64,000 nucleotides of DNA from Puccinia triticina (GCF_026914185.1 NC_070564.1:434001-498000); one strand, 5' to 3'; numbered from the stretch's first letter, positions 24,721 through 37,100 are shown. A program made the numbers and translations. Notes: generated by a model not told the origin, from the sequence alone.

Positions 24721-26762
24721 CTAGGCTTCACTAAAGTCGTCCGCATTGGCTAGCGCCGGGGTCGCTAAGTCTTCACCTCCTTGCCGATGGTAGGCAGCAA
24801 TTTCTTCTTCTACCTCCGCGGCTGTCGGCATAGCACAGTCAGCTGCGGTGACACAGTCAACGGTCTTTTTTGCCATCCCAGAGGGCTGCATCCTTGCGAA
24901 GGATGAGCCGGGCAAAGCCAAACCTGTACATTGGCGATTTGCCAATCTGGAGGGCAAGGTCTGCGTCGAGCTGACTCCAAAACGTGTGCTTCTCACCTTG
25001 ATCGTTTCGGGCGATTCGATTGAGGTTGAAGATTAGGCGCATGTGAGCGAGTCGTGCTTTGGCAGGGGCCTTCACCTCTCGGAGTATGGTAGCAGGATCG
25101 GAGTCCTTGTAGCAGGGTAACATTGCCGAGAATACGCTGGTGACAAGGTCGGACAACTGCGGGACTGGAGCGGGCGGTTTGCCAGTTGTGGGGAGGTGAT
25201 CTTGGAGCATGCTGACAATCTTGTGCTTGTCGGCCTTGAGCGCAAGCGTGATCATTGAGTCAAGCTCCGAGTTCCATTTGGCGTCGTCTGCATAGTTGGG
25301 TGGGAGGTTGAATTGGTCGGGGTGCTTCTGTTCATGCTGCCTAATGGTGGCCTGCTCCATAGACCCGTTAGTCTTCCTTGCGTGACCTGATAGACAACAA
25401 AACATGACCTACTTTTATAGCCAAAAATGGCGTGACCGCTGCAGTGGCCTTGCGAGTGGTGAGCCGTCCATACACATCGAGCTTCCCTTCGACTAAGAGA
25501 AGACGGAGGTTTGAGCGCACAAACCCCTTGAGACCTGACGCAGTATTGGATTTGGCCGCCACGGGGCCCTGGTCTGCGGTGACCTCCTGTGCCTGAGGTT
25601 TCAACTCGGCAACAATTTTGCTGACGAGGTCGGCGGCCTGAGGTTTCAACTCAGCAACAATGTGGCTGACGAGCTCGGCTTTCATGTCCTGAAGACCTGC
25701 GAGGATTAATACAAGCGCGGCAGGCCATTTCTCGTGTTCAGGTATCTGCTCGCAATGGGTTTTGGCATTGAGTTAGCTTTCATGTTAGGGATCACTTTTG
25801 CCTGGCACTCACGTCAAAAATTGGGCTTGCCACACGGATGAATTCTGCTGTGTTGCTCACATTAGCGCGAAGCGCCCCAATGTTTTCTCTGACGAATTGG
25901 AGGGTATCAGGCCAAATCAAAGCACCCAATAGGTCAGATCGGACAGATCTCGAGCTATCGGCCACTGAGGCGGGTGGTTCTGATGCTGCCGGACTGCTGT
26001 AGCTTTGCGACCCCGCCGGGGCGCCTTCTGGGCTGTGTCGACTGGCCCTACGGCCGAGACCTACATTGGGTGAGGGTAGCGTGAGGGGGCCGCGTCCTGA
26101 TGGCGAATGTGAGATATCTGGTATGCGCCCGTGGGCGTGGTAGGGGCCGGAGCTGTGATTGCTAGGGGTATGCCGGATAGGACCAACCCCACCTGAGTCG
26201 CTCGTGTGTGGTGTGCCTGGCGGCGCATGCCTGGGGGCTAGTGTAGTACGCTTGGCAGGTTTAGTGCTCCTGTAATGAAGCATTGGCGGATGCGGTGGGC
26301 AACTTACTTTGAGGGAGGCCTGCTGGGGTCATTATTTGGGAACCAGGGTGGCCTTGCGGGCCTTGCGACGCATGGTGTCCTGGGGTCATTATTTGGGGAC
26401 CCCGTGGGCCTTGCGACGCATGGCTTGGGGCTGGGGCCAAAGGTTCATCAGCTGGTGGGGCAGCATTGGCAGGGGTGAGGTTAAAACCACACTTACTTCC
26501 GGGAGGCATTTGGGGATGGTACCCGGGCACTGGGTCCTGTGCATATGAGCCGGGTGGGTATCCGCCGCATATGGGGCCAAGCAACCCGTCCGAAGGGGGG
26601 GGGTCGCGTCTGTGCAATCGGGCCGGCGGCGAGATCTGGTTGCATGTCATCGTGTATGGAATCCCAGTCTTCGGGTCCTGGCATCGGCCAGTTGCCTTGA
26701 GCATCTGGCTGAGGAACGTGGGCTGGTTGGGGGGTGATGTGGTTTGACTGCATATTATTCAT
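24721..26762 (-). pseudogene. Transposon-associated protein, multi-exon, probably broken
   Basis: Coding character runs through successive minus-strand frames: a Pro/Gly/His-rich N-terminal part (26762-26261), a Ser-rich part ending …VASPIFD (about 26283-25815), then a GTGAGT intron joined in phase to IPEHEKWPAALVLILAGLQD, a duplicated motif KAELVSHIVAELKPQ / DLVSKIVAELKPQ (about 25690-25600), a helical region to about 25430, a domain with WNSELDSMITLALKADKHKI, and an acidic C terminus ending at 24721 (DLATPALANADDFSEA). Two joins, near 25400 and at an A run near 24870, work only as frame shifts, so the gene may be decayed. The family is not recognised. Position next to the Tnp2-like gene on the opposite strand suggests it belonged to the same element. 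Confidence 0.45.
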
Positions 26763-26859
26763 ATTGTGCGGTGTGGTGTGTGTACACTATGTGCAGCTAT
26801 TACAGATCACGAAACATCAGTGGTCAGTATGATGTCAGTGGATCACAAGTACTCACCCA

Positions 26860-27120
26860 AGCGGTATCGGAGACAGACGGAACAACAAGGGCAGAAGAGG
26901 AACGTGGAGGGCAGAAGCAAGATCTGTGACAAGGAGTTGATGGAACGGCGAGGGCGGTATGAAAACAAGCAATGACGGAACGACGAGCGCTGGCAGATGG
27001 AAATGTTTCAGCGAGTATTATGCGGAACGAGTTTCAGCGAGTAGATGGTGCGGAATGAGATTGATTCAGCGAGTAGACGGAACAACGAGGGCGGACCGGT
27101 ATCATTCAGTGGAAGGGCCG
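26860..27120 (+). repeat. Degenerate short repeats (CAGCGAGTA / ACGGAACAACGAGGGC)
   Basis: Several diverged copies of GACGGAACAACAAGGGC, TTTCAGCGAGTA and GTGCGGAATGAG alternate in this 260 bp stretch between the two transposon genes. It may be subterminal or promoter DNA of the host element. Confidence 0.4.
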
Positions 27121-27433
27121 ATGGGAGCCGATGGGAGTATTGTGTGGACTCTGGAGGGCTTGCGTGATCTCCGACTTGGGTGGAAAATGATTCATTGGGA
27201 TCAGGTGGAGACATGTATCATTGCCACGGGGGGCTGCGCACCGCACCACCCCACACAGTTTCACTGCTCCGTCTGGGGGTGCTGCACCCTCTGGTCCAAA
27301 CTTCAACACCCATTAAGTATTTATTCTTCTTATAGCTCCCCCTCCACGTCACATCTGCCCCTCACACACACCCACCTTAGATCCACTCCTCCATCCATCC
27401 TCATTTGCCCCTGCTAGCGCCAGTTGTGCTAAA

Positions 27434-27495
27434 TTGCTCAAAAGGCTTTAACTATATTCTCAGTTTGCTCAAAAGGCTTTAACTATATTCTCAGT
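27434..27495 (+). repeat. 31 bp direct duplication before the Tnp2-like gene
   Basis: Two perfect adjacent copies of a unit starting TTGCTCAAAAGGCTTTAACT, ending 14 nt before the gene's ATG at 27510. Confidence 0.75.
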
Positions 27496-27750
27496 TATTT
27501 AAGCCAGCAATGTCTGATATACCTGGTAGGCTTGATCCCTCCTGCATTTGTTTGCATACATACATATTTGAATAACCATTTCTGGTCCCTTTACTTTAGG
27601 TTTTGAAAGGCTGCCCCCAAGGAATGGCCAACTAAAATACAGGGGTCTGATATGTGGTAATCGAACTTGTCATGCAAGGAATATTCCGGCCCACCTAAGA
27701 TCTCAAGGCCATTTGGATAGATGGGCTCATCTCCAAGCACTAATGAGGCC

Positions 27751-27785
27751 ACAAACTCCTCCTCCTCCTCCTCCTCCTCCTCCTT
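27751..27785 (+). repeat. (CCT)9 microsatellite in the Tnp2-like gene
   Basis: Nine or more CCT triplets encode a run of prolines between the zinc finger and the acidic region. Confidence 0.8.
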
Positions 27786-28314
27786 TCCCTCAATTTGATG
27801 ATCAAGCCCCAGGAAGGAATTAAATGGACATGGAAGATGTCAACTATTATGTTGCACAGTTACCTGAACCACTACCACCCCCTATGATGGTTGATCCAAT
27901 GGATCCTGCAGATTTTGGCCAGGAAGCAGATGATGAATCATCATCTGGTGGTGGCTCACGATGTAGTTTAGACTTGCATGATTTTTATGCTGATGAAGAG
28001 GCCATTATTCAAGCAAACTTGAATCAGTCACATACCAATCGGACTGGTCATAAATACCAAGTTGATATGAATAGTCCCTGGTACCCTTTCCCCAACAAGG
28101 AGGTACGTGCCACCTCTTGTATGTTGCAAAGTGGTAATAGTTAGCTGATTATTGGGATTTCCTTGGGGGTCCAAAGTACTTAATTGGTACCCTGATTCTG
28201 GGCCACTTGCACACTATCTTGTCCTCCCAGATGTATGATAAGATCCGGTCCATATTATTATTGTGCAACATGGACCTTCCCCACTGGGACACCATCAGAA
28301 GGGCGCGGACCCGC

Positions 28315-29353
28315 TGTGGAACTACTCTTGGGATGAATAGAGCTGGAGAGGGAATGGTGCTTTAATGGGCTGCCTCTCTGGGAACAAGAAAAAGAATATA
28401 AGAGTGTGGACTCTTATGGAAAGGTGTGGCTATAGAGGATTCTTGAGGTTTGTCTAAGGGTTTACTTTCTACTAATCTAATAGCAAGTTAAAGGTAATGT
28501 AAAGTCTGTCCAACCTGATATATTTGGCATAGACTTATCAAGCTTGTCCACTCTGATTTAATGGCATAAGCTAGGCTAGTGAATGGTGACCAGTGATCTG
28601 AATTACTTTGACAGGATCTGATGGGGAATAAATGAAGAGGAAAACAACCCAGTTTATATACACAAGAAAGAGGAGCCATGAGGAAACAAGGATAACCTGC
28701 AGGGAAGCATAGAACATTCTACTTCTATAGGATGAAACAGCCATGTGGTCAGAGTAGTGGTTCAAGGAGTCACATGATGGTGTAATAGTGGGTGGGGATG
28801 ATGCCATCTTCTGGGGGCTATGGTGCAATCTTCCTAGTTGGAGGAGGGGATATGTGAGACATAAAAGGGGTAGAATATTCTATGATCTAAGATAGGAGGA
28901 GTTATGAGTTTCAGGAAGTGTTTCAGGAAGAAGTAATCTAAGGATCTAAGATAGGAGGAGTCAGGTGTTTCATGAAGTGTTTCAGGAAGTAATAATCTAG
29001 GTGGGGTTTGGGGCTATGTCTAGCATAATGTGTATCATGTTGGGTTTGGAGGGTGAAGGGTTTCAAGGGTGCTTATACATCTTTGAGCACATGGTTCTAA
29101 GGAAACACTAGAAGAAGGGGGTAAAATGTGATCTGGGTAGATGTTTGAGACTAGGAAGAGGGTTTATCCAAGAGAGGGAGAGTGTGGGAAGAGGGAATAC
29201 TATTATCCAGGGTATTTCCATTGAGTGGGGATGTTGAGGGGCTTGGGCTTTGCTGACAAGGGGGCCAGAGGTATGGGATTTATTCTTGAGGTGTGACAGC
29301 ATTGTGATTGATGGTTGCTGGTTTTCTGGGTAGATCAGGATTGGCTTACCACA
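28315..29353 (-). repeat. 3' LTR (left, intact, 1039 bp)
   Basis: Begins TGTGGAACTACTC and ends GGCTTACCACA. It is adjoined by a purine-rich tract (minus strand AATTTGGGGGTGGA at 29354-29367), the expected polypurine primer site. Confidence 0.9.
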
Positions 29354-29367
29354 TCCACCCCCAAATT
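29354..29367 (-). other. Polypurine tract of the Gag-only element
   Basis: On the minus strand AATTTGGGGGTGGA directly precedes the 3' LTR. Near-copies (CCACCCCCAAATTGGGTGA on the plus strand) recur at about 29656 and 29760 in the 3' untranslated region. Confidence 0.65.
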
Positions 29368-29799
29368 AGATGATGTCCCCATCATCCAGAAAAAAAGAAA
29401 AGAGGCCAATCCTGAAGAGAGAAGAAAAGCTAGCCTATGACAGAGGAACAAGGAAGAGATGACCTGAAGTGAAAAAGAAACTATGTTTTGTAGATTTTAT
29501 AAAGCCTAAAAAGTGAAATTGAGGATGAGAAACATTTTATGTGGAGGCTGAGGGGGAGACTTCTTTAGTTTTTTTTCATCTTCACAATTTTTCCTATATG
29601 TGAACTTGAATTTGAGGGGAGAGGTTATGAGAGGAAAAGGAAGGCTATTGGCTTGCCACCCCCAAATTGGGTGAACTTGAGTTGGGGTGTGAAGATCTAA
29701 TTCAAAAAAAAACAGAGAGAAGGGACTGCTCTCTTGGGGAAATGGGGAAACAACAACAGCCACCCCCAAATTGGGTGATTGTGACCAGGTTACAGGGTT

Positions 29800-32700
29800 T
29801 TAGGAGATTCTGGCTAGCAGGGATAGTCCATGTCCCTTGTTTGTTTGTTCTTTTTGTCTAGATATGAAAGTTCCTAGAGTTTTACCAAAACCAAGATGAG
29901 AAATACCCTTCAACCTATGGAACTTGAAGTTAGCAAGGATCCAAATATTCCATAGATTAATTTTTTGGATTTTTGGAAGGGGAGTTGGGGAAAACCAAGG
30001 AACTGGGAGTTTATGCTGAGTCCTGGTTGACTTGATTATTTGCTTTAGGCATTTCAGAAAAAATTGAGCTCCAGGATCCTTTTGGCTTCTGTCAGGGGCT
30101 TTGAAGAGTGGATATTCAAGGTTATTAGGGATAAACTGGTGATTTGGAAGAGAATGTGATTCCTGTGGATTATTTGTTAGAGAGGCTGATTCCAATTTTC
30201 TTTCTGTAGGTTTACCAGGGTCTTTGTGAAAAAAATTTCTTCCCAAACTACAAATGGAGGCTGAATGGGGAATGGAGGTTTCATCAAATAGGAATAAATT
30301 TGCACCATGATCATTTGAGGAAGGCAAGTTTGGCTGGGAATAATTTTCTTCAAAAAAAGGTGGACCAAATTCCAATGTGGGTTGTCCTGCTAAATCCAAG
30401 GTTGATCTCTTTGTGATGGAGACTGATGAAGATATTTGGTCTATAAGTTTACCAGGATCCTTCTGGAAAATGCAGGTCTCTAATTTGGCTGAGGATTGGT
30501 TGGAAAGATGAATGGGCTCAAAATTCTGAGTGGAATGTAATTGGAATTGTTCCAAGGAAGAGTCTATTTTACTATCTATAAAAGGTGCCTGGGCTCCAAG
30601 AATATCCAAGGGTAGTGGACTTGAATGGCAAGAATTTTCTAGAAATAAGGATTGGCAACAGCCAAGGGTGGGCTCTTTTAAGGTTTTTTTTTCTTCAGAT
30701 GTAGCTTCAATGGTTGGTTCATGCTTGGGTGAGTGAGTTTCTTCTGGGGGAAAATTTTGGCTGATATTTTCTGTGGCCTCTTCTTCAGTTAATTCCAATC
30801 TAGATTCAAATGCAAATAGAGTTTCTGGAGGTTCTTTAACTATCAAGTTTGGTGAGAGAATCTCAGGGATAGAAGTTTCTTCATTGGTTCCACTGGCTGA
30901 TCCTAATTTCTCTGCTCTTGTGTTGTCCAATTTTTCTGAGGTTCCAATATTTCCAGAAGTTATTTTTGACAAGAAAGGTGTCATAGGTCTAACTGGGGAG
31001 CTGTCTTCATCTTCCAGGTCTTCACTATTGACTTTGATCTTCAGCATTGAATCCAAGGGTAATCTTCTAGAACTGATCATCAAGGCTTCCACATCTTGGT
31101 TTATGTGCTCTATTATTCCAAAGGATACCTGAGGTTCCAGGTTACTTGCTTGTGCATTTGGGTTGGGAGTTCCAGAGAATATGGGTCCGGGGGGTAAGTT
31201 GAGTACTCCTGGCTGCTTTCTGTTTTGGTGGTACTGATCCACTGCTATTTTGTAAGCTCTATTTCTGTCCCAAGGTACTGAGGATCCATCTGGTAGCTTA
31301 ACTCCATTCCCTTCCTTTTTGAACAGTCCATGAAGTTCATCCAAATTGGCCTGGTTACACCTGGAAAATGAGTGACCCATCTGGTGACAGTAATTGCATT
31401 TGACTGTTGTCCAATCCTTGTCTTGCTGGGCTGGTTTGTAGGGAACATGACTTTTAATAAAGAAAGGGGGAGGTTTTTGGGTATGCCAGGTGGAAAGGGT
31501 TTTAGTGAGGTCTTCTACTTCTCTTTGCTGAACCTGATTTTTGGAAGGAGGGTTGGTCTTAGCTGGTTCAGCATATTCTAACCCTCTCCAAACTCTACTT
31601 CTGGCTAGGACTGATCTTTGATGGACTTCCTTGTGGATATACTGTAGCAGGACTTCAGTTGCAGGTAGAACTTCCCCACCATCCTTGGTGGCAAGCATCA
31701 TGTTAGTCCTTCCAAGGTCCTTGGTAACTGCTCTGGCCACATCCTCACAGAGAACTTCAAGAAGGTGGTCCCTGAATTCTTCTATACTGCCGCTATATCC
31801 CATCCGTACCAGGTAATTAGTAATGGCTACAAACTTAGTCCTAAAGATTTTAAACTGTTCTTCTGTACTGATTCCACCTCCCTTAATGGCAGAGTATACC
31901 AAGTCCCTGAGGTCATGTCTGGTGTATTTGACTAGTGGAAGGGAGGAGCCAAATCTGTTGAGTAAATCTTTCTTCAGTTGTTCCCAGTCTTGTTCTTCAT
32001 AGCCAACCATTTCTTCAACTTCATCCTTCAGGTCCATGCCTTTGATAAAAGGAGAGATTTGGGTGACCAGGTCCAAGGGGGTGGCTCCATCTGTCCTTCC
32101 AGCTGCTTCATATCTTCTGATGAATTTTTCTATAGGCATGTTGGATCCATCAAAGCATAGGTCCTTGTCCAGAGGTTTGATTTTGACAGCTTGGTGAGGC
32201 CCTACAGAGTAAGTTGGCATAACAGGTTCCCTCTCCAGAAAGTGTACAGGAGTTAATTTTGGAAGTTGATTTGCAGTAGGTTGGCGGTACGAGGGATGTT
32301 TCTGGGCTCTGGCTAGTGATTCAGGTTCTTCTTCCATGTGTTCCAGGCCTTCACTTTCAGAGGGAGCTACAGCACCTCTAATGGGTCCAGGGTTGGCAGG
32401 TAAGTTGTTTCTACTGACTGTTGGGGGGTTGGGTTGGTGGTTGGTTGCTCCAGAATTGGCTTGCAGAGGTTGGGGCCAAGTGGGAACTGATCCAGAGTTG
32501 AATTTAAGGTTTCCAGGGACAAAATTTCCATTCCAAGGTTGTCCAGTAGGTCCAGGGTTTGCAGATTGATTGTTTCCTCCAAAGTGGATGGGTCCATGGG
32601 CTTCTTGCTGGGGTTGTCCTGTGTATCCAGGGTTGATGTGAGCTGATCCAAGATTGGGTTGTCCTCCAGTAATAGGTATTTGACCAAGGTTTGCTTCTCT

Positions 32701-32805
32701 GGAGAATCCAACAAATGAAGGCATAAAAAATCTTTCTATGGCAACCTCCAAGGTGGTTCTAGGTAGGTATTGGGACTGAGAGTTGGATCTAAAGTGCCTA
32801 GACAT
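29800..32805 (-). CDS. Gag polyprotein of the non-autonomous LTR element
   Basis: One intact 1001-residue frame from ATG at 32803-32805. Residues 20-190 are Asn/Pro/Gly-rich. A helical capsid-like domain follows (around DLCFDGSNMPIEKFIRRYEA to about residue 400). Near residue 470 there is a CCHC zinc knuckle (CNYCHQMGHSFSRC) for nucleic acid binding. The C-terminal half is Ser/Pro/Glu-rich without a domain. There is no protease DTG/DSG motif, no YxDD and no integrase HHCC, either here or elsewhere in the internal region. The open frame suggests the Gag is still under selection or very recent. Ty3/Gypsy-like ancestry is likely from the capsid layout but not proven. Confidence 0.85.
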   Translation of the reverse strand: MSRHFRSNSQSQYLPRTTLEVAIERFFMPSFVGFSREANLGQIPITGGQPNLGSAHINPGYTGQPQQEAHGPIHFGGNNQSANPGPTGQPWNGNFVPGNLKFNSGSVPTWPQPLQANSGATNHQPNPPTVSRNNLPANPGPIRGAVAPSESEGLEHMEEEPESLARAQKHPSYRQPTANQLPKLTPVHFLEREPVMPTYSVGPHQAVKIKPLDKDLCFDGSNMPIEKFIRRYEAAGRTDGATPLDLVTQISPFIKGMDLKDEVEEMVGYEEQDWEQLKKDLLNRFGSSLPLVKYTRHDLRDLVYSAIKGGGISTEEQFKIFRTKFVAITNYLVRMGYSGSIEEFRDHLLEVLCEDVARAVTKDLGRTNMMLATKDGGEVLPATEVLLQYIHKEVHQRSVLARSRVWRGLEYAEPAKTNPPSKNQVQQREVEDLTKTLSTWHTQKPPPFFIKSHVPYKPAQQDKDWTTVKCNYCHQMGHSFSRCNQANLDELHGLFKKEGNGVKLPDGSSVPWDRNRAYKIAVDQYHQNRKQPGVLNLPPGPIFSGTPNPNAQASNLEPQVSFGIIEHINQDVEALMISSRRLPLDSMLKIKVNSEDLEDEDSSPVRPMTPFLSKITSGNIGTSEKLDNTRAEKLGSASGTNEETSIPEILSPNLIVKEPPETLFAFESRLELTEEEATENISQNFPPEETHSPKHEPTIEATSEEKKTLKEPTLGCCQSLFLENSCHSSPLPLDILGAQAPFIDSKIDSSLEQFQLHSTQNFEPIHLSNQSSAKLETCIFQKDPGKLIDQISSSVSITKRSTLDLAGQPTLEFGPPFFEENYSQPNLPSSNDHGANLFLFDETSIPHSASICSLGRNFFHKDPGKPTERKLESASLTNNPQESHSLPNHQFIPNNLEYPLFKAPDRSQKDPGAQFFLKCLKQIIKSTRTQHKLPVPWFSPTPLPKIQKINLWNIWILANFKFHRLKGISHLGFGKTLGTFISRQKEQTNKGHGLSLLARIS

Positions 32806-33094
32806 GTTTAAGGGTTGATTGTTAACTGAATGGATAAAAGGAGTTGAGGAGTTGTTCTGTAAGCTGATGATATGGTTGTTAAAAGTAAATGGCCTAAAGA
32901 GTTTTTCTGAAGAAGTTGATGAAGGTATTTTGTTCAGAGTGGTAGTTTTATGAGGTGTTTAAAGGTATGTAGTTAAAGGTGAGTAATTTTTTTAGTATGA
33001 GATTTTTTATTTATATATATATATGGGTTCACTAGCTAATCCTGTAACTATATTAGACTAGGAAAATGGGGTTTGGACTGAATCTAGAGATCTT

Positions 33095-33115
33095 CAGGCC
33101 ACTGTTGGGACACCA
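33095..33115 (-). other. Primer-binding site of the Gag-only element
   Basis: On the minus strand TGGTGTCCCAACAGTGGCC begins two bases after the end of the 5' LTR, starting with the TGG complementary to a tRNA CCA end. Which tRNA is used was not determined. Confidence 0.6.
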
Positions 33116-33698
33116 CTTGTGGAACTACTCTTGGGATGAATAGAGCTGGAGAGGGAATGGTGCTTTAATGGGCTGCCTCTCTGGGAACAAGAAAAAGAAT
33201 ATAAGAGTGTGGACTCTTATGGAAAGGTGTGGCTATAGAGGATTCTTGAGGTTTGTCTAAGGGTTTACTTTCTACTAATCTAATAGCAAGTTAAAGGTAA
33301 TGTAAAGTCTGTCCAACCTGATATATTTGGCATAGACTTATCAAGCTTGTCCACTCTGATTTAATGGCATAAGCTAGGCTAGTGAATGGTGACCAGTGAT
33401 CTGAATTACTTTGACAGGATCTGATGGGGAATAAATGAAGAGGAAAACAACCCAGTTTATATACACAAGAAAGAGGAGCCATGAGGAAACAAGGATAACC
33501 TGCAGGGAAGCATAGAACATTCTACTTCTATAGGATGAAACAGCCATGTGGTCAGAGTAGTGGTTCAAGGAGTCACATGATGGTGTAATAGTGGGTGGGG
33601 ATGATGCCATCTTCTGGGGGCTATGGTGCAATCTTCCTAGTTGGAGGAGGGGATATGTGAGACATAAAAGGGGTAGAATATTCTATGATCTAAGATAG

Positions 33699-33996
33699 TG
33701 TTGCAGTGATGAATCCTGGAACAGCAGATGATGATGTGAGAGTCGTGGAAGGATCCATATTGCAAGTGTGAGCAGAGAGAAACACAAGAGAGAAACAGAA
33801 AAAGACACAAAAGAGAGGCTCACCTGGAACAGCAGATGATGATGTGAGAGTCGTGGAAGGATGAGGAAAAGGCCTTCCACGTCTGCTGCTCCAGGTGACT
33901 ACAAGGATGGAATGTCACAGACTGAAACAGGTGAGAAACAGGTTCGAAGCACAAAAACAAAGAGAAAAGGAAAGACACCCCAACACAACCTTAACA
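33699..33996 (-). repeat. Copia 3' LTR
   Basis: TGTTGCAG … CCTTAACA, 298 bp, no difference seen against 38573-38870. It contains an internal direct repeat (GGAACAGCAGATGATGATGT twice). Confidence 0.9.
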
Positions 33997-34119
33997 CCCC
34001 CCCTTGCTGAGAACCACATGGAAGAAAAGAAAAGAAAGAGAGAAAAAAGAGAGAAAGAAGTGGTGAAAGGAGAAGAAAATGGGAGATTGGGGAAATTGGG
34101 GAACAGAATGAAACAGAAA

Positions 34120-37100
34120 TTAGACCAGGCCAAAACGTGTGCGATGATCCTCCAGGAGAACTCGGCTGAGCGGTTTGGTTAGCATGTCGGCGAGCATATC
34201 TTTCGTCGAGACGTGTAGGACACTGATCTTCTTTTGCTTGACGCATTCCCTTGAGAAATGATAGCGCGCATCGATGTGTTTGGTGCGCGCATGATGTTCG
34301 GGGTTTTTGGCGAGTGCTTCCGCCCCGCTGTTGTCAACGTGAAGAGGTATGGCTGTTTGGGGACGAAGTTTAAGTTCGGTGAGGATGTATCGAAGCCACA
34401 GACCTTCCTTGCATGAGTCTGACAGGGCTTTATACTCCGCCTCCGTGCTGGAGAGCGAGACCGTTGCTTGCTTTCGAGATTTCCAAGAGATCGCGCCCTC
34501 CCCAATGCGGTACGTGTATGCCGAGGTGGAACGTCGATCGTATCGATCTTCAGCCCAGTCAGAGTCCGAGAAACCGGCACAGTTTAAAGATCCTCCGAGA
34601 CGTAAGCGCAGGTGCTTGGTGGACACGAGATAGTTGAGGACTCGCAGTGCAGCCCTCCAATGGGATTCAGACGGGTCACGCAGGAATTGAGAGAGACGGT
34701 TTACGGCAAATGCCACGTCTGGACGTGTGCACTGAGAAGCCCAGAGAAGCGCCCCAATAAGCTGCGGATAGGGACCCGTGGCGGATGGTTCATTGGGTTT
34801 TCGAGGAATAAGGTCTTTGAAAGTTGAATCTGTCGGCGTCTTCACGGGGATGAAGGAACCACCCAGGAATCGTTGATTCAGTTCTGATATGTAGTGGTCC
34901 TGTGAGATATAGAGGAGTTGCTGGTCGATGTCGCGATCAATCTTCATTGACAGAAAATGATGGAGATCCTCGTCCGCGCCTATCTTGAAACACGATCCCA
35001 GATTGCTGATCAGGGAATCAACGAAAGAGGGCTCTCCTACTATTGCTAGATCATCTACGTGCACCGTCAAAGCACCAATTAGAGCATCTTTTTCGACTCT
35101 GAAATAAAGGGTGGGATCGTACTTCGACTGTGTAAGACCCGCTTGTAGGAGACCCTTGTGAAGCTGTAGGTTCCATTCCCTGGGAGATTGCTTGAGACCA
35201 TAAATTGAACGGTGGACTTCACATACCCAATCTGGATGCTGATGGTCCTCAAAACCCGGCGGCTGCTCCATGTAGATGGGCTCCTCCAGACGGCCGTTGA
35301 GGAATGCGGTTTTGAAATCTACCTGCCGACCCTTCCATTTCTTGATTGCAAGCAGGCTGAGGATTAGACGTAAAGTCTCAAGGCGAAGAGTAGGAGAGAA
35401 TACCTCTTCGTAGTCTACTCCATGCACCTGAGTATAACCCATAGCGACCAGTCTGGCTTTGAGTTTCTGGATAGAATGATCGGGCCGGCGCTTGATCTTA
35501 AAGACCCATTTTGACTTGATTATTTTTCGCTTCAACGGTCGGGGGACTAGACGCCAGGTATCCATGCCAATTAGGGACAGAAATTCTTCGTTTGCAGCTT
35601 TCAACCATCGGTTTTTATGCGGCGAACGAAGAAGCTGCTTCCACGTCTTCGGTGTGTCAACTTCTTCATCCACGGCAGTTGACTTGGACCAGTTCCCGTA
35701 GCGTTCGGGGGCTTTCCGCTGACGACCGGAGCGACGGGAGGGAGGCGAGGCGGGTCTTGGTGCGTTAGGTGGCCTGGAAGACGGGGGTGGGACTGAAACG
35801 GCAGGAGTCGGTGAGGATGGCGAGGGCGGCGGAGCCGGTGGTGGCGACGGTGGGGAGACAGGAGGAGGGGAAGGGGGATTTTCAGGAGTAGGTGATTGGT
35901 TCGCAGGAGCGTGGATAGACGCTGTCAACCGGCGGTCAAAGCGTGGCTGAAGGGGTATGTCAAGGGGCGGCTGGTCGAAAATCGAGGATTCTGCTTCGGA
36001 TGTGATAGGAAGTGTTGGTGCGGACGGTACGGCCTCAGGGACGTGGACCGGCCAGGGAAGTTCCACAGTAACTGGTGCGGGAGGCTTTATGAGTTCTGAG
36101 CCATAGGGAAATGACTCATCATCGAAAAGAACGTCACGTGATTTGACGACTGATCTACTTGCCAGGTCCCATACCCGGTAGCCATTTCCGTCACCGAGGT
36201 ACGATAGGAGTAAAGATGGCCGGCCTTTAACGTCCAATTTGGACCGGTTTGCTTCTGGTACTTTGTACCACACCAGGCATCCAAAAGGATGAGTTGTTGA
36301 TAAGTCGACCAGTGGTTTACGCATGATTTCGTTTGGCGCTTTGAAGCCATCTGGAGTGTAGCAGGGGACGGAATTCAGTGTGTAGGATATGTGTCTCATG
36401 GCATCAGCCCAAAATGATTTTGGGAGGCCTGCACTGACAAGAGACGATCGAATGAGATTGCCGAGTGTGCGATTCGTTCTTTCCGCTACGCCATTCAGTT
36501 CTGGAGAGTGGGGAGGGCCCGGCTCGTGGGAAATACCGGCCAGGCTCAGATATGATGAAAGCTCATTTGATACGTACTCTCCTCCGTTGTCTGAGCGCAA
36601 TGCCAAGATTTTATGAGAACCATCACGCTCAAAATGGGCTCGGAAAACTTTGAAGCACGAGAACACATTTGATTTTGATTTCATTGGGAAAACGGATACA
36701 GATTTTGAAAAATCGTCGACAAAGGTAACAAAATATTTGTAACCTTCTCTGGAGCACACTTCGAAGGAACCAACGTCCGAATGGATGAGCTTCCCGGGCG
36801 AATCAGACCGATGAGCAGAACGAGATTTGAACGGCGACCGATGCATTTTGGATTGCACGCATACCGGGCATCTTTGAACGTCCATTTCGTTCATAATTGA
36901 TGGCTTGACGTTGAGGATCTTCAGAAGGCGTTTGAGAGGCCTGAGGCCTATGTGCAAAAGTCGACGATGGTAGCCCAATAGAGAGCTGTCAACAGGGGAC
37001 AGACTGGTCGATGAGGAGAACGACTTTACCTCATTGGAAGGGAGGTAGTAAAGACCCCCTTTACGGTATCCTTGTCCAACTGTTGTCCCATTGATGTTGA

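Noticed and set aside
28488..28828. 63- and 85-residue minus-strand frames that also occur identically at 33291-33631
   Set aside because: They lie wholly within the LTRs; the duplication reflects the two LTR copies, not genes.
34349..34827. Plus-strand frames within the Copia Pol region
   Set aside because: Shadows of the RNase H region on the opposite strand.
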